A stretch of 64,000 nucleotides of DNA, from positions 3,224,001 to 3,288,000 of the forward strand of contig ML133421.1 of assembly GCA_003864495.1 (NCBI GenBank). Reading direction: 5' to 3'. Source of the DNA: Nemopilema nomurai. Its lineage: Eukaryota > Cnidaria > Scyphozoa > Rhizostomeae > Rhizostomatidae. This document shows, piece after piece, positions 24,300 through 35,062 of this stretch (position 1 is the first letter of the stretch; every line of letters starts with the position of its first letter). Both the position numbers and the translations under genes were made by a program. Under the pieces are notes generated by a model. That model saw nothing but the letters and a program-made list of their open reading frames with translations. It was not told where the DNA came from and made no database searches.

Positions 24300-27250
24300 G
24301 TAGCAGCTCAGCTATGGACATTCTCAAAACTTCTTTGCCATCGTTCTCAAGCTTCCTTCGTGATCTTCATCTCCCTTTTTGCTGCTCACCATGCCAGAAA
24401 AGATGTCATTGCCCAAGTTTTTACTTCTCGCAACATGGCCAATAAATGATAGTTTTCTTTTGTTGATGTTGTTCATAAGAATTATTTGGCCGATTTTCTG
24501 TAGGCCCCTTTCATTTGTTTTTCTTTCTCTTCAGCTGATGCACAGTAACCGTCTGTAGCACCAGATCTCGAATGAAGTAAGTCTGCTTCTATCAGCTTTG
24601 TTGAGGACCCAACATTCACATCCATACGTTGCTACAGGGAACACAAGGGTATGGAGAATTCGGATTTTCGTTTGGAGTGTGATCAATCGGTCTTTACAAA
24701 TATTGCTGAGGCTGATTACTGCATTTTTTGCAATGGCTAATCTTCTTCTGATCTGTTTGCTGTCATTGCAATCGTTGGTAAAACTTGCACCGAGGTAGCT
24801 AAAATTATCAACTGTTTCAATGACTTCGCCATTCACAGTAAGATATCTCAATTCTATGTTTTCTGGGTCACCAGCCATTTTCATGACTTTTGTCTTTTGT
24901 GTGTTGTGCACCAGCCCTGCCAGTTTGCTTGCTATTTTGACTCTCTTGTGACAAGATCTTCTATTTCTTGCATGGAGCCAGAAATCAAGACAATGTCGTC
25001 AGCATACCGAAGGTTGGTGATGCTTCTTCCTCCCACTTTTATGGACCCCTCGAGTCCGTCTAGAGCATCTCGCACACCTTTTCAGAGAAAACCGTTAAAA
25101 AGATGTGGTGACAATACACAACCTCAGCGGAGTCCTTGACCGATATTGAAGAAATCTATCCGGCTACAAGTGGTTCTTAGAACTGCTTTCTAGTTGTCAT
25201 AGAGATGTTTTATGAGATGGATAGTATGCGTTGGGAAACCCATCTCAAGCGGTACTTTCCACAGTATTTCGTGATCGGCGTTATCAAAAGCCTTCCTGTA
25301 GTCTATGAAGCACATATACAGGTTGTAGCACCGCTTTCTGTGTTTTTCCATTATCAACGTCATTGTGTTATTCCATTTTCCATTACATTTTTCCATTTGT
25401 TTGCTTGAAATCCACATTGTTCACTTCTCTATCTAGCTTAATTTTCAGACGTCCGGCAATAATTTTCAGAAGGATCTTGCTGCAGTGGCTGATTAAAGAT
25501 ATTGTTCTGTTGTTACTGCATTCTTAGACATCTCTTTTCTTGGCGATGGGTACAAAACTGATGAAGTCCAATCTTCAGGCCATTTTCTATCTTTCCAGGT
25601 CTTTTTACAGAGGACATGGAAAAACTCGACGACATTCTCTCCACCGTTCTTAACAAGCTTCGCAGCCACTTCGTCGATACCTGTGCTTTGGTTGTTCTTC
25701 AGATCATTTATGGCTTTCTGGATCTCACTCCGCAGTGCGGGCGGTTCTTCTTCATTTTGGTCCATAGCAACATTGCTGTGCGATAATTTGTCATTAATTT
25801 TATACAGATCTTCACAGTATGCCTTCTATCGTTCCTTGACATCTTCTCCATTGCTCAAAGCGTACCATTATCTCATTTTACTGCGTCAATGGTGGTTTGA
25901 ACTTCCTGGTCAGATCTTTCATTTCTCTGTACAGATCTCTGGTTGAATTGGCTATTGATTTTCTTAAATTTTCTGGCAGACTTTCTCTATTTGCTGGTTT
26001 TGTCTTTCAATCTTTTTAATTCTGATCAATCTTTGTACTGTAGCATTTTGCTTTTCATACTTATTTGCTGTTCCTTTCAAACATCTCCGTTTCTCGATAT
26101 CTACTCTTGTCTCTTCTGAGATCCAGTTATTTTTGGCCTTTTCCGTTTTTGAAAGGTTTGTTTTGCAATTTCTATTAGACATTTCTTTTCTAACTTCCAG
26201 AATTCCTCAGGGGGGATTTCCTCAGCTTCACACGCTAAAAAGGCATCGAACTTGTTGTAAATGTCAACTTTATACTTTTCGCCCAAAGTTGAGAAATCTA
26301 GGCGAAGCGTTGGAATTGGTTGGTCTATCTTCTTCAGTCGCACCTGGCTCCTGGTGGACAGAAGTTGGTGGCCACTGTTGTATTCGGCTCCTGGTGGGTT
26401 TCTTGCATCTTTCAGGCAATTTTTCCACTTCTGTTCGATCATGATGTAGTCGATTTGATTTCTGATGTTTCTGACAGGCGACATCCAAGTGTACAGCCTT
26501 CTTGGATGTTGTTCAAATAGTGTGTTTGCTATGGCAAGATCGTTTGTCTCACAGAGGTCGATGGGAGATTCTCCTCTTTCGTTTCTGTTGCCGATTCCAC
26601 AAGTTCCATAAGTTGACGTGGTTGTGTTTGCTTTTCCCAGTTTGGCATTCAAGTCTCCCATCACGATTTGAAATCCCGACTGGATATTGTATCTCTTGCA
26701 GGTGGTTGTAAAATTCCTCAAGTTCTTCGTCATTGGCAGAGCTTGTTGGTGCATAGCACTGCACAATGCTGAGATGGTGTGGCTTGGCTGTAATGCATAC
26801 TTTTAGGATTCTGTCCGATACTGGTGAGTACCCTGTATCAATGCATTTGCTGCTTCTTTTGAAAGGAAAAGGGCTACTCCCAGACTGTAGCTGGTTTCCT
26901 TTCCTGAGTAGACGACTCTGAAGGAGTCTTCACTGACGAAACTGCCACAGTTGTTCGAATTTGTTTCAGCAATTCCCAGTATTTGAATCTTGCTTCGACT
27001 CTTTTCTCTGCAGACAGTGTCAAGCTTTCCTAGCTGTTTAAGTTTGCGTACATTCCAAGTGCCAATGCGCATCTTGCGCCGCATGTTGTGGCATTTCTTT
27101 CCAGTAGCATACTTGTCGTGTCCAGCCTGGTTTCCCGCTGGATAATGCGTCCCTTGGTGACCCGCGCGACGGACGATGCGGTATGAGGTTTTGTTTTGCT
27201 GTGCAACCATTTTTTGTGTGGTCAGTAGCTAGAACTAAGAGAGGTAGTTG
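24300..27250 (-). mobile_element. Non-LTR retrotransposon (endonuclease plus reverse transcriptase), broken
   Basis: Read on the - strand, the element starts near 27250. The AP-type endonuclease begins MRIGTWNVRKL and ILGIAET (26803-27210) and continues MGDLNAKLG, TWMSPVRNIRNQIDYIM and SGHQLL (26101-26766). The reverse transcriptase follows: DLKNNQSTGIDEVAAKLVKN (25493-25765), YMCFIDYRKAFDNADHEILW (25190-25417), and the catalytic RYADDIVLISGSM near 25000. Last comes a 3' region with TYGCECWVLNK and FEIWCYRRLL (24531-24911). Order and motifs are those of RTE/CR1-type LINEs. The YADD box is intact but the frame is split by several frameshifts and stops, so the copy is dead. It lies on the same strand as, and just downstream of, the Harbinger transposase. 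Confidence 0.92.
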
Positions 27251-27439
27251 CACCGCAGTGTGCCCATCTCAGCAATCAGCTATCCTGCTGCCAAATAGCT
27301 TCACCATTACCCTGGCAAGGGGAGCTGATGAGGTCCTACTCCTTGCTCAAGGGAGCCCCCAGGGTGCAGTTTACTGTCGTACCCAGGACGTAAAAGTTTG
27401 CTAGTTTCGTTAAGTGGCAACGATTTTGTAGCCTCAGAA

Positions 27440-27533
27440 CTCAATAGGTGTTCCATTGCCATTGAACAGCACTCAATAGGTGTTCCATTGCCATTGAACA
27501 GCACTCAATAGGTGTTCCATTGCCATTGAACAG
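27440..27533. repeat. 32-bp tandem repeat, three copies, at the transposase 3' end
   Basis: The unit contains CTCAATAGGTGTTCCATTGC. On the - strand it reads the last codons and stop of the transposase (AVQWQWNTY in one frame). The coding end has thus been triplicated by a local duplication. Confidence 0.92.
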
Positions 27534-28065
27534 CACCTTCACTAAAAAATAATCTGTAAATGCTTCTCGAATTTGTTTGGCATCTGTTGCTGCATTGTGA
27601 CCTGTTGAAGGTACTCGCAGGGAATGAAATGACTTTGTTGGTGAATTCCTTTTCCAGTCCCCAGGAATAACTTCTGCAGATAAAGTGATACGATCAGCCA
27701 AACCCGGTGGGCAGTAAAGTCATGAAAGCTGAGAAAGTTATCTACACAAAGTGTAGCCAATGTAAGTTTTCAATGGTTTCTGGTGGCAATAGTATAACAG
27801 AACGGAAGACACGGTTTGCAATGATCCCTAACAGGTTCTCTGAAATCCTTCGTGCACGGCAGTGTCTATAATTGTAGATCCTTCTTTCATCATTTAGACC
27901 TATTTGGGGATAAGGCTTCATCGTGTAAGGCTTGAGGGCAAACGAATAATCCCCAACAAATACATAAGGGATTATTTTTGTACCATACTGAAGACACGAC
28001 GGTGAAGGCAAAGGAATCTCTTCATTCTCAATTGCTTCTAATAAGTCCATTTACTCCATACCCCA

Positions 28066-28140
28066 CCATCTGATGCTCTGCCATCTGATGCTCTACCATC
28101 TGATGCTCTGCCATCTAATGCTCTACCATCTGATGCTCTG
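28066..28140. repeat. 15-bp tandem repeat, five copies, inside the transposase
   Basis: The unit on the + strand is CCATCTGATGCTCTG, alternating with a CTA-ending variant. On the - strand each unit reads QSIRW or stop-SIRW, so the array keeps the frame length but adds two stops. It replaces a segment between the first and second catalytic Asp regions. Confidence 0.93.
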
Positions 28141-29227
28141 CCATTTGTGCTTGCATCTCATTAATGCATTCGTAGTTTGGGCCTGCAACTGCAAGCAAGA
28201 ATGCGTGTGTTTGTAGTTATAAAAATGTGATTCTGCAGCATGTGGTGGCTGCATGACAACATGCTCCCCGTCAATGGCACCAAGGCAGTGTGGGTATTGC
28301 CATCGTTTTTCAAAAGCAGAGGCTATGTCTAACCATACTGCTGTCGATTGCGGTACTTTCATGTATAAAGGTTGCATATTCTTTATCATTACATCGTATA
28401 CGTCGGAAACAATACAGGATATTGCTGGTTTTGATACTCGGAACTGAAACGTGAGTGATCGGTATAGATCCCCTGTTGCAAGAAACCTTAACGTCAAAGT
28501 AAGTCTTGCTGATTACAAGATTTTCACCACTTATTTGCTGTGGAGTTATGTCCTTATCAATGAAATTAAGAATCTGCAGAAAATCTTCATATGTCATTCT
28601 CATCATTTCTTTGAACCGCTTTGTGTCCTCGATTGAAAGTTCCTTCACGATGTTATCAAAAGGGCCATTGTTTTCCCTTCTCTTCATCCATTCTCTCGTT
28701 TTTCTAATTTTCCAATATCTGTCATCGCCTTCATCGAGAAGAGAATGTATACCTATGGCGGCGATTGCCTTTCCCTTTCTCGGATCGAAATGTCGCGCAT
28801 CGTTATGTGCGGTCATCGTCTTTGTGTCTGGTCTGCCTACTGTCATTAAGCAATGTTGGGTGAAATGTTAAGTGAAATGTTGAATCGCTTGACCATCACT
28901 TTTCAACATCGAAACAAATGTTGGGCGACATGTTGGGGTGTACAGCTACCAAAGTAACAAGGGAGGATCTTGCCCAAAGTATGGCAAAAACAGTAGAGAA
29001 AGTAGACATAGACCTAGCTGCACACCCCTATAGCATAGATAGACGCTAAGCCACTGCTTTGATGCAGCAACATCCTATTTTCAGCTCGGTTATGTTCAAT
29101 CTGAATTCCAAGACAATAACGAGCTTTACCCGTATCTTTCATGTAAAACCGTTTCTGCAATGCTATTTTCTCATTTTGCAGTAGCTGCTTGCTGAGACAA
29201 GCCAACAGCACAACATTGAGGTATGAT

Positions 29228-29352
29228 GCAATGATATGTGAACAAGTGCTTTGCGGTACAAAACTTCACAATGACAAGAAAAAGCGGAACCAGTTTTTGC
29301 ATACTTGAAGCACTTTTTCGTTCGACAGTTCTCAGAGTAAACTCTGCTCATG
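29228..29352 (-). repeat. Dispersed repeat family member C
   Basis: Reverse-oriented copy carrying AAGTGCTTTGCGGTACAAAA and TTTTTGCATACTTGAAGCAC. It matches member B over more than 100 bp. A partial + strand fragment follows at about 29590-29640. Confidence 0.65.
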
Positions 29353-29950
29353 CACGCTTGACATATAAACAGGAATGAGCTTGGAATGGCTCCTACGCGT
29401 TAAACTTCGTGCATACATCCATTACTATTAACCAACATCTTGATGCTTGCTTCAATCCATAAATACTTTTATTCAACTTGCAAACAAAGTTCTCTTTATA
29501 GCCTTCTGGTTGTAACACGATAATCTCTTCTCTTGGTTCTCTATTCAGAAACGCTCTTAATACATCCATTTGTTATACATCCGCTATTTCTAGCTATTGT
29601 GAAGTTTTGTTTTGTAAAGCACTTGTTCACACTTTTGCGAAATTTCAAGGGCTAAGTTCTGGCAAAGATTCTTTTTTGCTTCCGTTAAAAATGATGGCCG
29701 CCGAAACAAAATTTGCATTACCTGGCGAACGGACCCAGTTAGGCATGTAGCGCCTTCAGCGCTTCTATATCTTTGAAAATCGACCTTTTGGCTGGAAGCG
29801 AGGCTCAACTGGACGCGAGACAGCCGTCGTGCTGTTGCTCGGCAACTGTATTTAACAGAGTAAACAAATTTCTGACTGCGAAGAGGAGAAGTATTAAACA
29901 AAACTACCAACGAAAGCAGTAGATGTATTGAGAACTTGCTCGAATGAAAA

Positions 29951-32784
29951 ATGTACAAACTTGATTTACCCATCGATTTGAAAGAGTCAGCAGCAATTGA
30001 GCGGCGAAGGCTGAGAGAGAAGGAGCGACAAAGTCGTATATTCAATGCGAAGGTTCGAACGATCGGGGTGAGTTTCTTCACGTTGCCTATTTAGATACGT
30101 TGGTCAAAAGAATTGTTTATTATCATCAACAAATTTGGAAGAGAATAGCTCAGGTGAAATCGGCATGCCGGAAAATCAAACTAGAGTTTTGGAAATCCAA
30201 GTAAAGTTATTCTCAGATTCAATCTTCTTCAGTACAATTCCTCGTCAGAGAATTATGAATCTGGCTAGCCTTTGAAAATAGGCCACGCAAGCAGCGATTA
30301 AACTGTTTGCATTATCTTATATCAAATGTTGCATTTATGCCAGGTTGATACAGAAGCCTTACAGCAGCAGTGTGCTGAAAGGGACTGGATTCAAAGCGAA
30401 GAGCAACGGAGAAGTGATGCGTTTGGTAACTAGTCTAGTTTTCTAGTTGTTCTGCTTTGCGAAAACTACAAGAATTTTGGGAATCGGTAGCTTATATATG
30501 TTTATTCATATTCTATGTCACTTCAAAGAAAACTAGGGGTTAGAGCGAACATCTGCATTTTATATTGTCGTGGAATGGTACAGTAGTGTCCCACATATAA
30601 GAAGCTACTTTTTTATTTCAGGTCTGATGCGTGTCTTTTTTAAAATGAGATGTAAAGTAAAACTCAGGGAAATGTTTCTTATAGAAAAGGCCATATTATG
30701 CTATTAATCATCTACTGAGACACAAGTTGTGATAAAAATTATTGTGATAAAAGTACCATATACTACTTTGATTTGTATTTGTAATTTTTCACTTTTAGGA
30801 AATGCTAAAAATATTACAGAAAAAGTGCTTTTTGTTTAATTTGCATTCAAAATTCTTTTTCTTTTGGCCTGTGTAAAATGATTATTTTTTGTTCTGTTTT
30901 ACAAAGGATAAAGCCATATGAATACTTTTAATTAAGAAACAAGCTTTTATCAGACCTCCACCTCTTGTCAAAGGGGCAATTTTTTTAAAAACTGCATTTC
31001 TTATAATTGTGTTTCTCATGTGTGGGACATTACTGTATGCATACCAAGTTGTGGAGCTTGTTTATGTTAGTTGCAAAGTGTCAAGCTTTTTAAACTAAGT
31101 TATGAACATGAATTCTTTGATTCCAGTTGTAAAGATCTATTTGCATGGCTGAAGTGGAAAAATAGTGTGAAGAAAGATCCTGCGAAGGAACTTCTTAAGA
31201 AGTATTTTTGTGATTTTAACATACCCTTTAAAGTTTTTAATAGAGCCTGTTAATTCTATCTTTATCTAGCAAAAAGTATGATACGGCATGACAAGATCTG
31301 TGTTTTACTCCAAAAGAGACAAGAAGAAGATTTGAGAAAACTCAACATAAAATTGAATGAATTCAGAAAGACATATCAAACTCCTGACAGCCGAAAAGAA
31401 TGGGATTTAAATGACCCCCAAGCAAAGCTTAAAGATACAGCGGCTCGGGTATCTGATGATGACCCTAGATGTGGTATTTCTAGTCTGCAAAAGTTTTTGG
31501 GAGAAGATCTGAGTGGAAAAGAAAGAAAAACAATTCAACAGGAACAGATGAGGTAAAAGGTTTAGGAATTTCTCTATGTAATAGTGTATTTCTTTTCATT
31601 AAAGTTTCCCTTGTGAAAATTTCAGCATATAGTTGTCTTTCGTTACAGATATTCTTAGTTATTTTGTATTTTGGCTTATACGTAGACCAATATTAAGTAC
31701 CAGAGTGGTTTTTATGACAGGGAATGGTGTAAGCAGCAGATGCTGGAGAAAGCTCAAAATGATGTTAATGCAAAGCAGGCACGACATTTGTATGATTTAA
31801 AGTCCATTGAAAATGACCAAAGGGCACTGGAACTTGCAAGAGCAGAGCAAGAATGTAAGCGAGCCATTAATTTGGCAAATAAAGATTATAACAGAGCACT
31901 TCAAAAAGAAAAATCAGCACAGTCAGAGTTAGAAAAACAAAAGGAGCTGGATGATAACATGACTGAAATTTCAAATAATGTTTTTGGGGACATGCTGACT
32001 GAAAACCCAAATGTTGCACAGAGTGCCTTTGGTTCACATAGAGTCATTCCAGACAGATGGAAAGGAATGAGCCCTGGAGAGCTGAACAAAATAAGGGATA
32101 TTCAAAATGAACAGATCCAGGAGAAAAAGGTAGAATTCAGTTCTAGAACTTGTAATTTCTGCATGTTGTCTTGTACTCTGTGTTATCTGCATGGAATACC
32201 ATTAATAACTTTAAGTGACCTTACTGGAAAGGTCAATGCTGTACGCAAAGTTTCATGTAACGTTTCTGCGATAAAATGCTTCTTAAAGGTTGATTTTCAA
32301 ATCTTTAGAGACTGGAAGAAGAGGAAAGACAACAAAATGAAGCTTGGGAAAAGAAAAGGATCGCTGAAGCAAAAGTTGCATTGATCATGGAAAAACAACA
32401 GCAAAAGCTAATTAATGATCTGAGAAAACAAAATGCTACAGAAAATTTACGACTCTCTGCAGAACAGAAAGCACAGTACGTAAATTATTTTATAAGACCA
32501 AATTGACCAAAATATAGACAACGGTTCTTCAATGCTGTTCTTATCTATTTGATACAATTTAAGAAAAGTCCCTTGCTTGACAGACTGAGTTTCAGAAGCA
32601 GTTACGAGTTTCGACATTCACCTAAGTTTTCTTCGATTATTTGCACTACTGTCTGTATTAAATTTGCCAAATATTTATACGGTTTTGTTCAATTTATTTC
32701 AGCCATGTCTATGTAAACAAAGAGGTCTACACAAATCAGCCAACGGCTGCCTTTTTTGATCAGTTCAACAGAAGTAGTCGTTGA
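29951..32784 (+). CDS. RIBC2: RIB43A-like with coiled-coils protein 2 (complete, six exons)
   Basis: Exons 29951-30067, 30344-30425, 31270-31552, 31721-32129, 32309-32475 and 32703-32784 join in phase to 1,140 nt, encoding 379 residues. That is the usual length of RIBC2. The start [20 protein letters not shown], the core [37 protein letters not shown] followed by VIPDRWKGM, and the end [10 protein letters not shown] are all family hallmarks. The protein is almost all charged coiled coil. RIB43A proteins are microtubule inner proteins that line the doublet A-tubule at the partition in cilia and flagella. The gene therefore acts in axoneme stability. The only ATG that fits the conserved N-terminus is at 29951. 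It is a normal-looking intact gene, convergent with the SLAIN-like gene. Confidence 0.96.
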
Positions 32785-35062
32785 TAGACCTAGAAGTTGG
32801 ATCGAGAACTGAAAAGGAACGCTTTAACGTTTCAAAGATCACCTTGATGTCTGTTTGTGTAGATAATTTTTAAAACTTTTTCAACGTAAAGTGTGTGTCT
32901 TTGTGATTATTCCTTTTTGTGAACAAATGCCCATATTCAAAGTAAAGTTTTTTTGTGACTAGATCATGCAAATATAAACGTTTTAGCCATCGAAGCCAAA
33001 CTAGGCAGCTATATATCCCGGTCTAAACCAACTTAAGTTTGCGGAGGCCTTTTTCAGACAGTGGCATGGCCATGAGATTGACATATCCATCCCAGTTTCC
33101 CTGAGGTCGGTTTTCTAACCTCTCGAAATCTGGTGGAGGGGGTGACTATCATCAAGTTTGCAAAATTCAAGGGGATTGCAAAATTACTTTGTAGAGAAAA
33201 GTAGATTGATCTGACGTTAAGAAATCATTAAACCAATATTTATCTTCGTGAATAATAACTGTTTATCGCTGTTTCGAAGTTAATCCTGAAGGCACCCAAT
33301 TGCAAAAAATTCTGCCCGAGAAAGTTGTGTTCTAATATTTTGAAAAAGATTTCAAATATTCTAAAAGGCGTTTCTTATGTTTTCTGAGAGTCTGAAATGC
33401 GCGGCAGAGATTTCTTTCTTGAACACCCCAAGTGAATCTGTTTTTAGTTACACATGCAAATGAACATGTTATTGTGGGCGGAATGTACAATCTTGCATTC
33501 AGGCAAAACCAGATGACCGGTGGTTTTCAAATAGTAACTACTCGTCAAGACCAACGCAGTTTGTTTTAGAGAGTGAAAAAGCCAAGTTACCCACAATGTG
33601 TGGTAAAACTGAATTCAACCTACATTGATTAACAAGAACTTTGCCCTCACGCCCGGCTATTGTACTTCCATTTGAGCGTAATGCCCCTTCGGTATCCTTG
33701 AGTTTCAAGGAGAGTAAAGTTTCGAGGATTCCTCTCCTCTATGAAATGATTCCTTTCGAAAATATAATTTGGTCTCAAGTATGGCTCAGTTTATTTTGGT
33801 TTAGACGGAAGTAATTGTAAATATAGCGGAACGAACATTTCGAGACGACATTTGTCTCGCCTCTCTAATGAATTCTCTGTGCAACAGCCACATTTCTACT
33901 CAGCGATAACTCCTTTGCTAGAAGGGGAGCAAGAAGATTTGAAAATTTTTGTGCATAAATCTAAGTCATTTGTAAGCAAATAACAGAGGCATGACTAATG
34001 TAGTCTTCTTTGCCAATTCGAATGTTTCCCTGGCTTAGTCGTGAAAAAGCATATGCACCTATACGTATGGACGTTCGTTCATCGCCTCTCACACAACGTT
34101 TTTATGTTGAAAATCTGTACCATTTCTACACCAGGGTGCGTTTAACAGAAAAGACTCTAGGGTGTAAAATCTGAAAACATTCTGTCCACCATAGTCCATA
34201 CATTCTGTTATTTTTTGGAACTGAATACAAAATCCAACAACGCACACAGCCGTCAAGAAAGAAAAGGCGAAGCGCAGTACGTGTTGTTTACCAGACTGGG
34301 CGAACGTAGGCTTCATGGTTAGAGAACACCCAAACAAGTAAACTACATGCTGAAACGAAACAAACTGGTTGCTTAAGACTCAGAATTTTCATTCGACATA
34401 TTATATAGAATAATATAAGGGAATGCAGGGTCTAGGAACCAGCATTACTAGTCGGTCAATGCACCCTCCGCCAACCGAGACACGTAAACATATTAGTCGA
34501 GCAAGTTCAAGCTGCATTGGTGATCTAAAGATACAACTGCCTAGCAATAAATTGATAAATCTATGAAAGATTCAAACCTTCGGCAGGCCAAACAGGAGGA
34601 ATACACTTTTGCGCACGAGGATGTAGGAGCATCCTATAAATGTCTTATATAAATGTACCCAACAGTGCTCAGTCTGTGCTTGCTTATGTACTAATGTTTA
34701 TGGACTATCAAACGGTTTGATATCTTCTCTCAGCTACATTAAGTGCAGAATTGTGGCTAGAGATTCGCCGAAGGGCTCCATATACATCTCTTTCAGAGGC
34801 TTTACACTATAAACCGTCAAGTCATTAAACCACAGCCAAAGAGATCACAAATTATTAAAAAGATGAAAGTAGTTTATCGACCTTTCTATGACTATAAATA
34901 TTAAATCATCATCTAATTCCAAGAAATGCTTTATAGTGCATGTCTCCCAAAGAGCTCTAAAATAAATATAACTACCATTCAACAGATGGTATTCCATCCT
35001 AAATCATCCAGGTGCTCCCATCATTGTTCCAGATGCTCCCATCATTTTACCAAATTCTCCTA
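32785..35062. other. Intergenic interval between two convergent genes
   Basis: It holds the 3' UTRs of RIBC2 and of the SLAIN-like gene. A short + strand open stretch at about 33470-33625 looks protein-like (DDRWFSNSNYSSRPTQFVLE), but it has no Met and no clear splice partner. A - strand frame at 34089-34337 encodes a membrane-anchor-like N-terminus. Neither could be turned into a gene. Confidence 0.4.

Larger units (their letters stand above)
27440..28846 (-). mobile_element. PIF/Harbinger transposase (DDE_Tnp_4 type), broken
   Basis: The - strand reading starts near 28846. It contains an N-terminal helical region (RRENNGPFDNIVKELS, MTYEDFLQILNF), then RFLATGDLYRSLTFQFRVS, then CLGAIDGEHVVMQPP with the first catalytic Asp. 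It continues VGDYSFALKPYTMKPYP with the second Asp and NYRHCRARRISENLLG with the catalytic Glu, then a C-terminus of REAFTDYF type ending in AVQWQWNTY. All three catalytic acids are visible. The gene is broken by frameshifts, and by a 15-bp tandem repeat at 28066-28140 that adds alternating Gln and stop codons. HARBI1-like genes also exist as domesticated copies, but the breaks make that unlikely here. Confidence 0.92.

Noticed and set aside
34089..34337. - strand frame resembling a type II membrane anchor (FAFSFLTAVCVVGF)
   Set aside because: It could be the first exon of a Golgi-type enzyme, but no downstream exon or catalytic motif was found.
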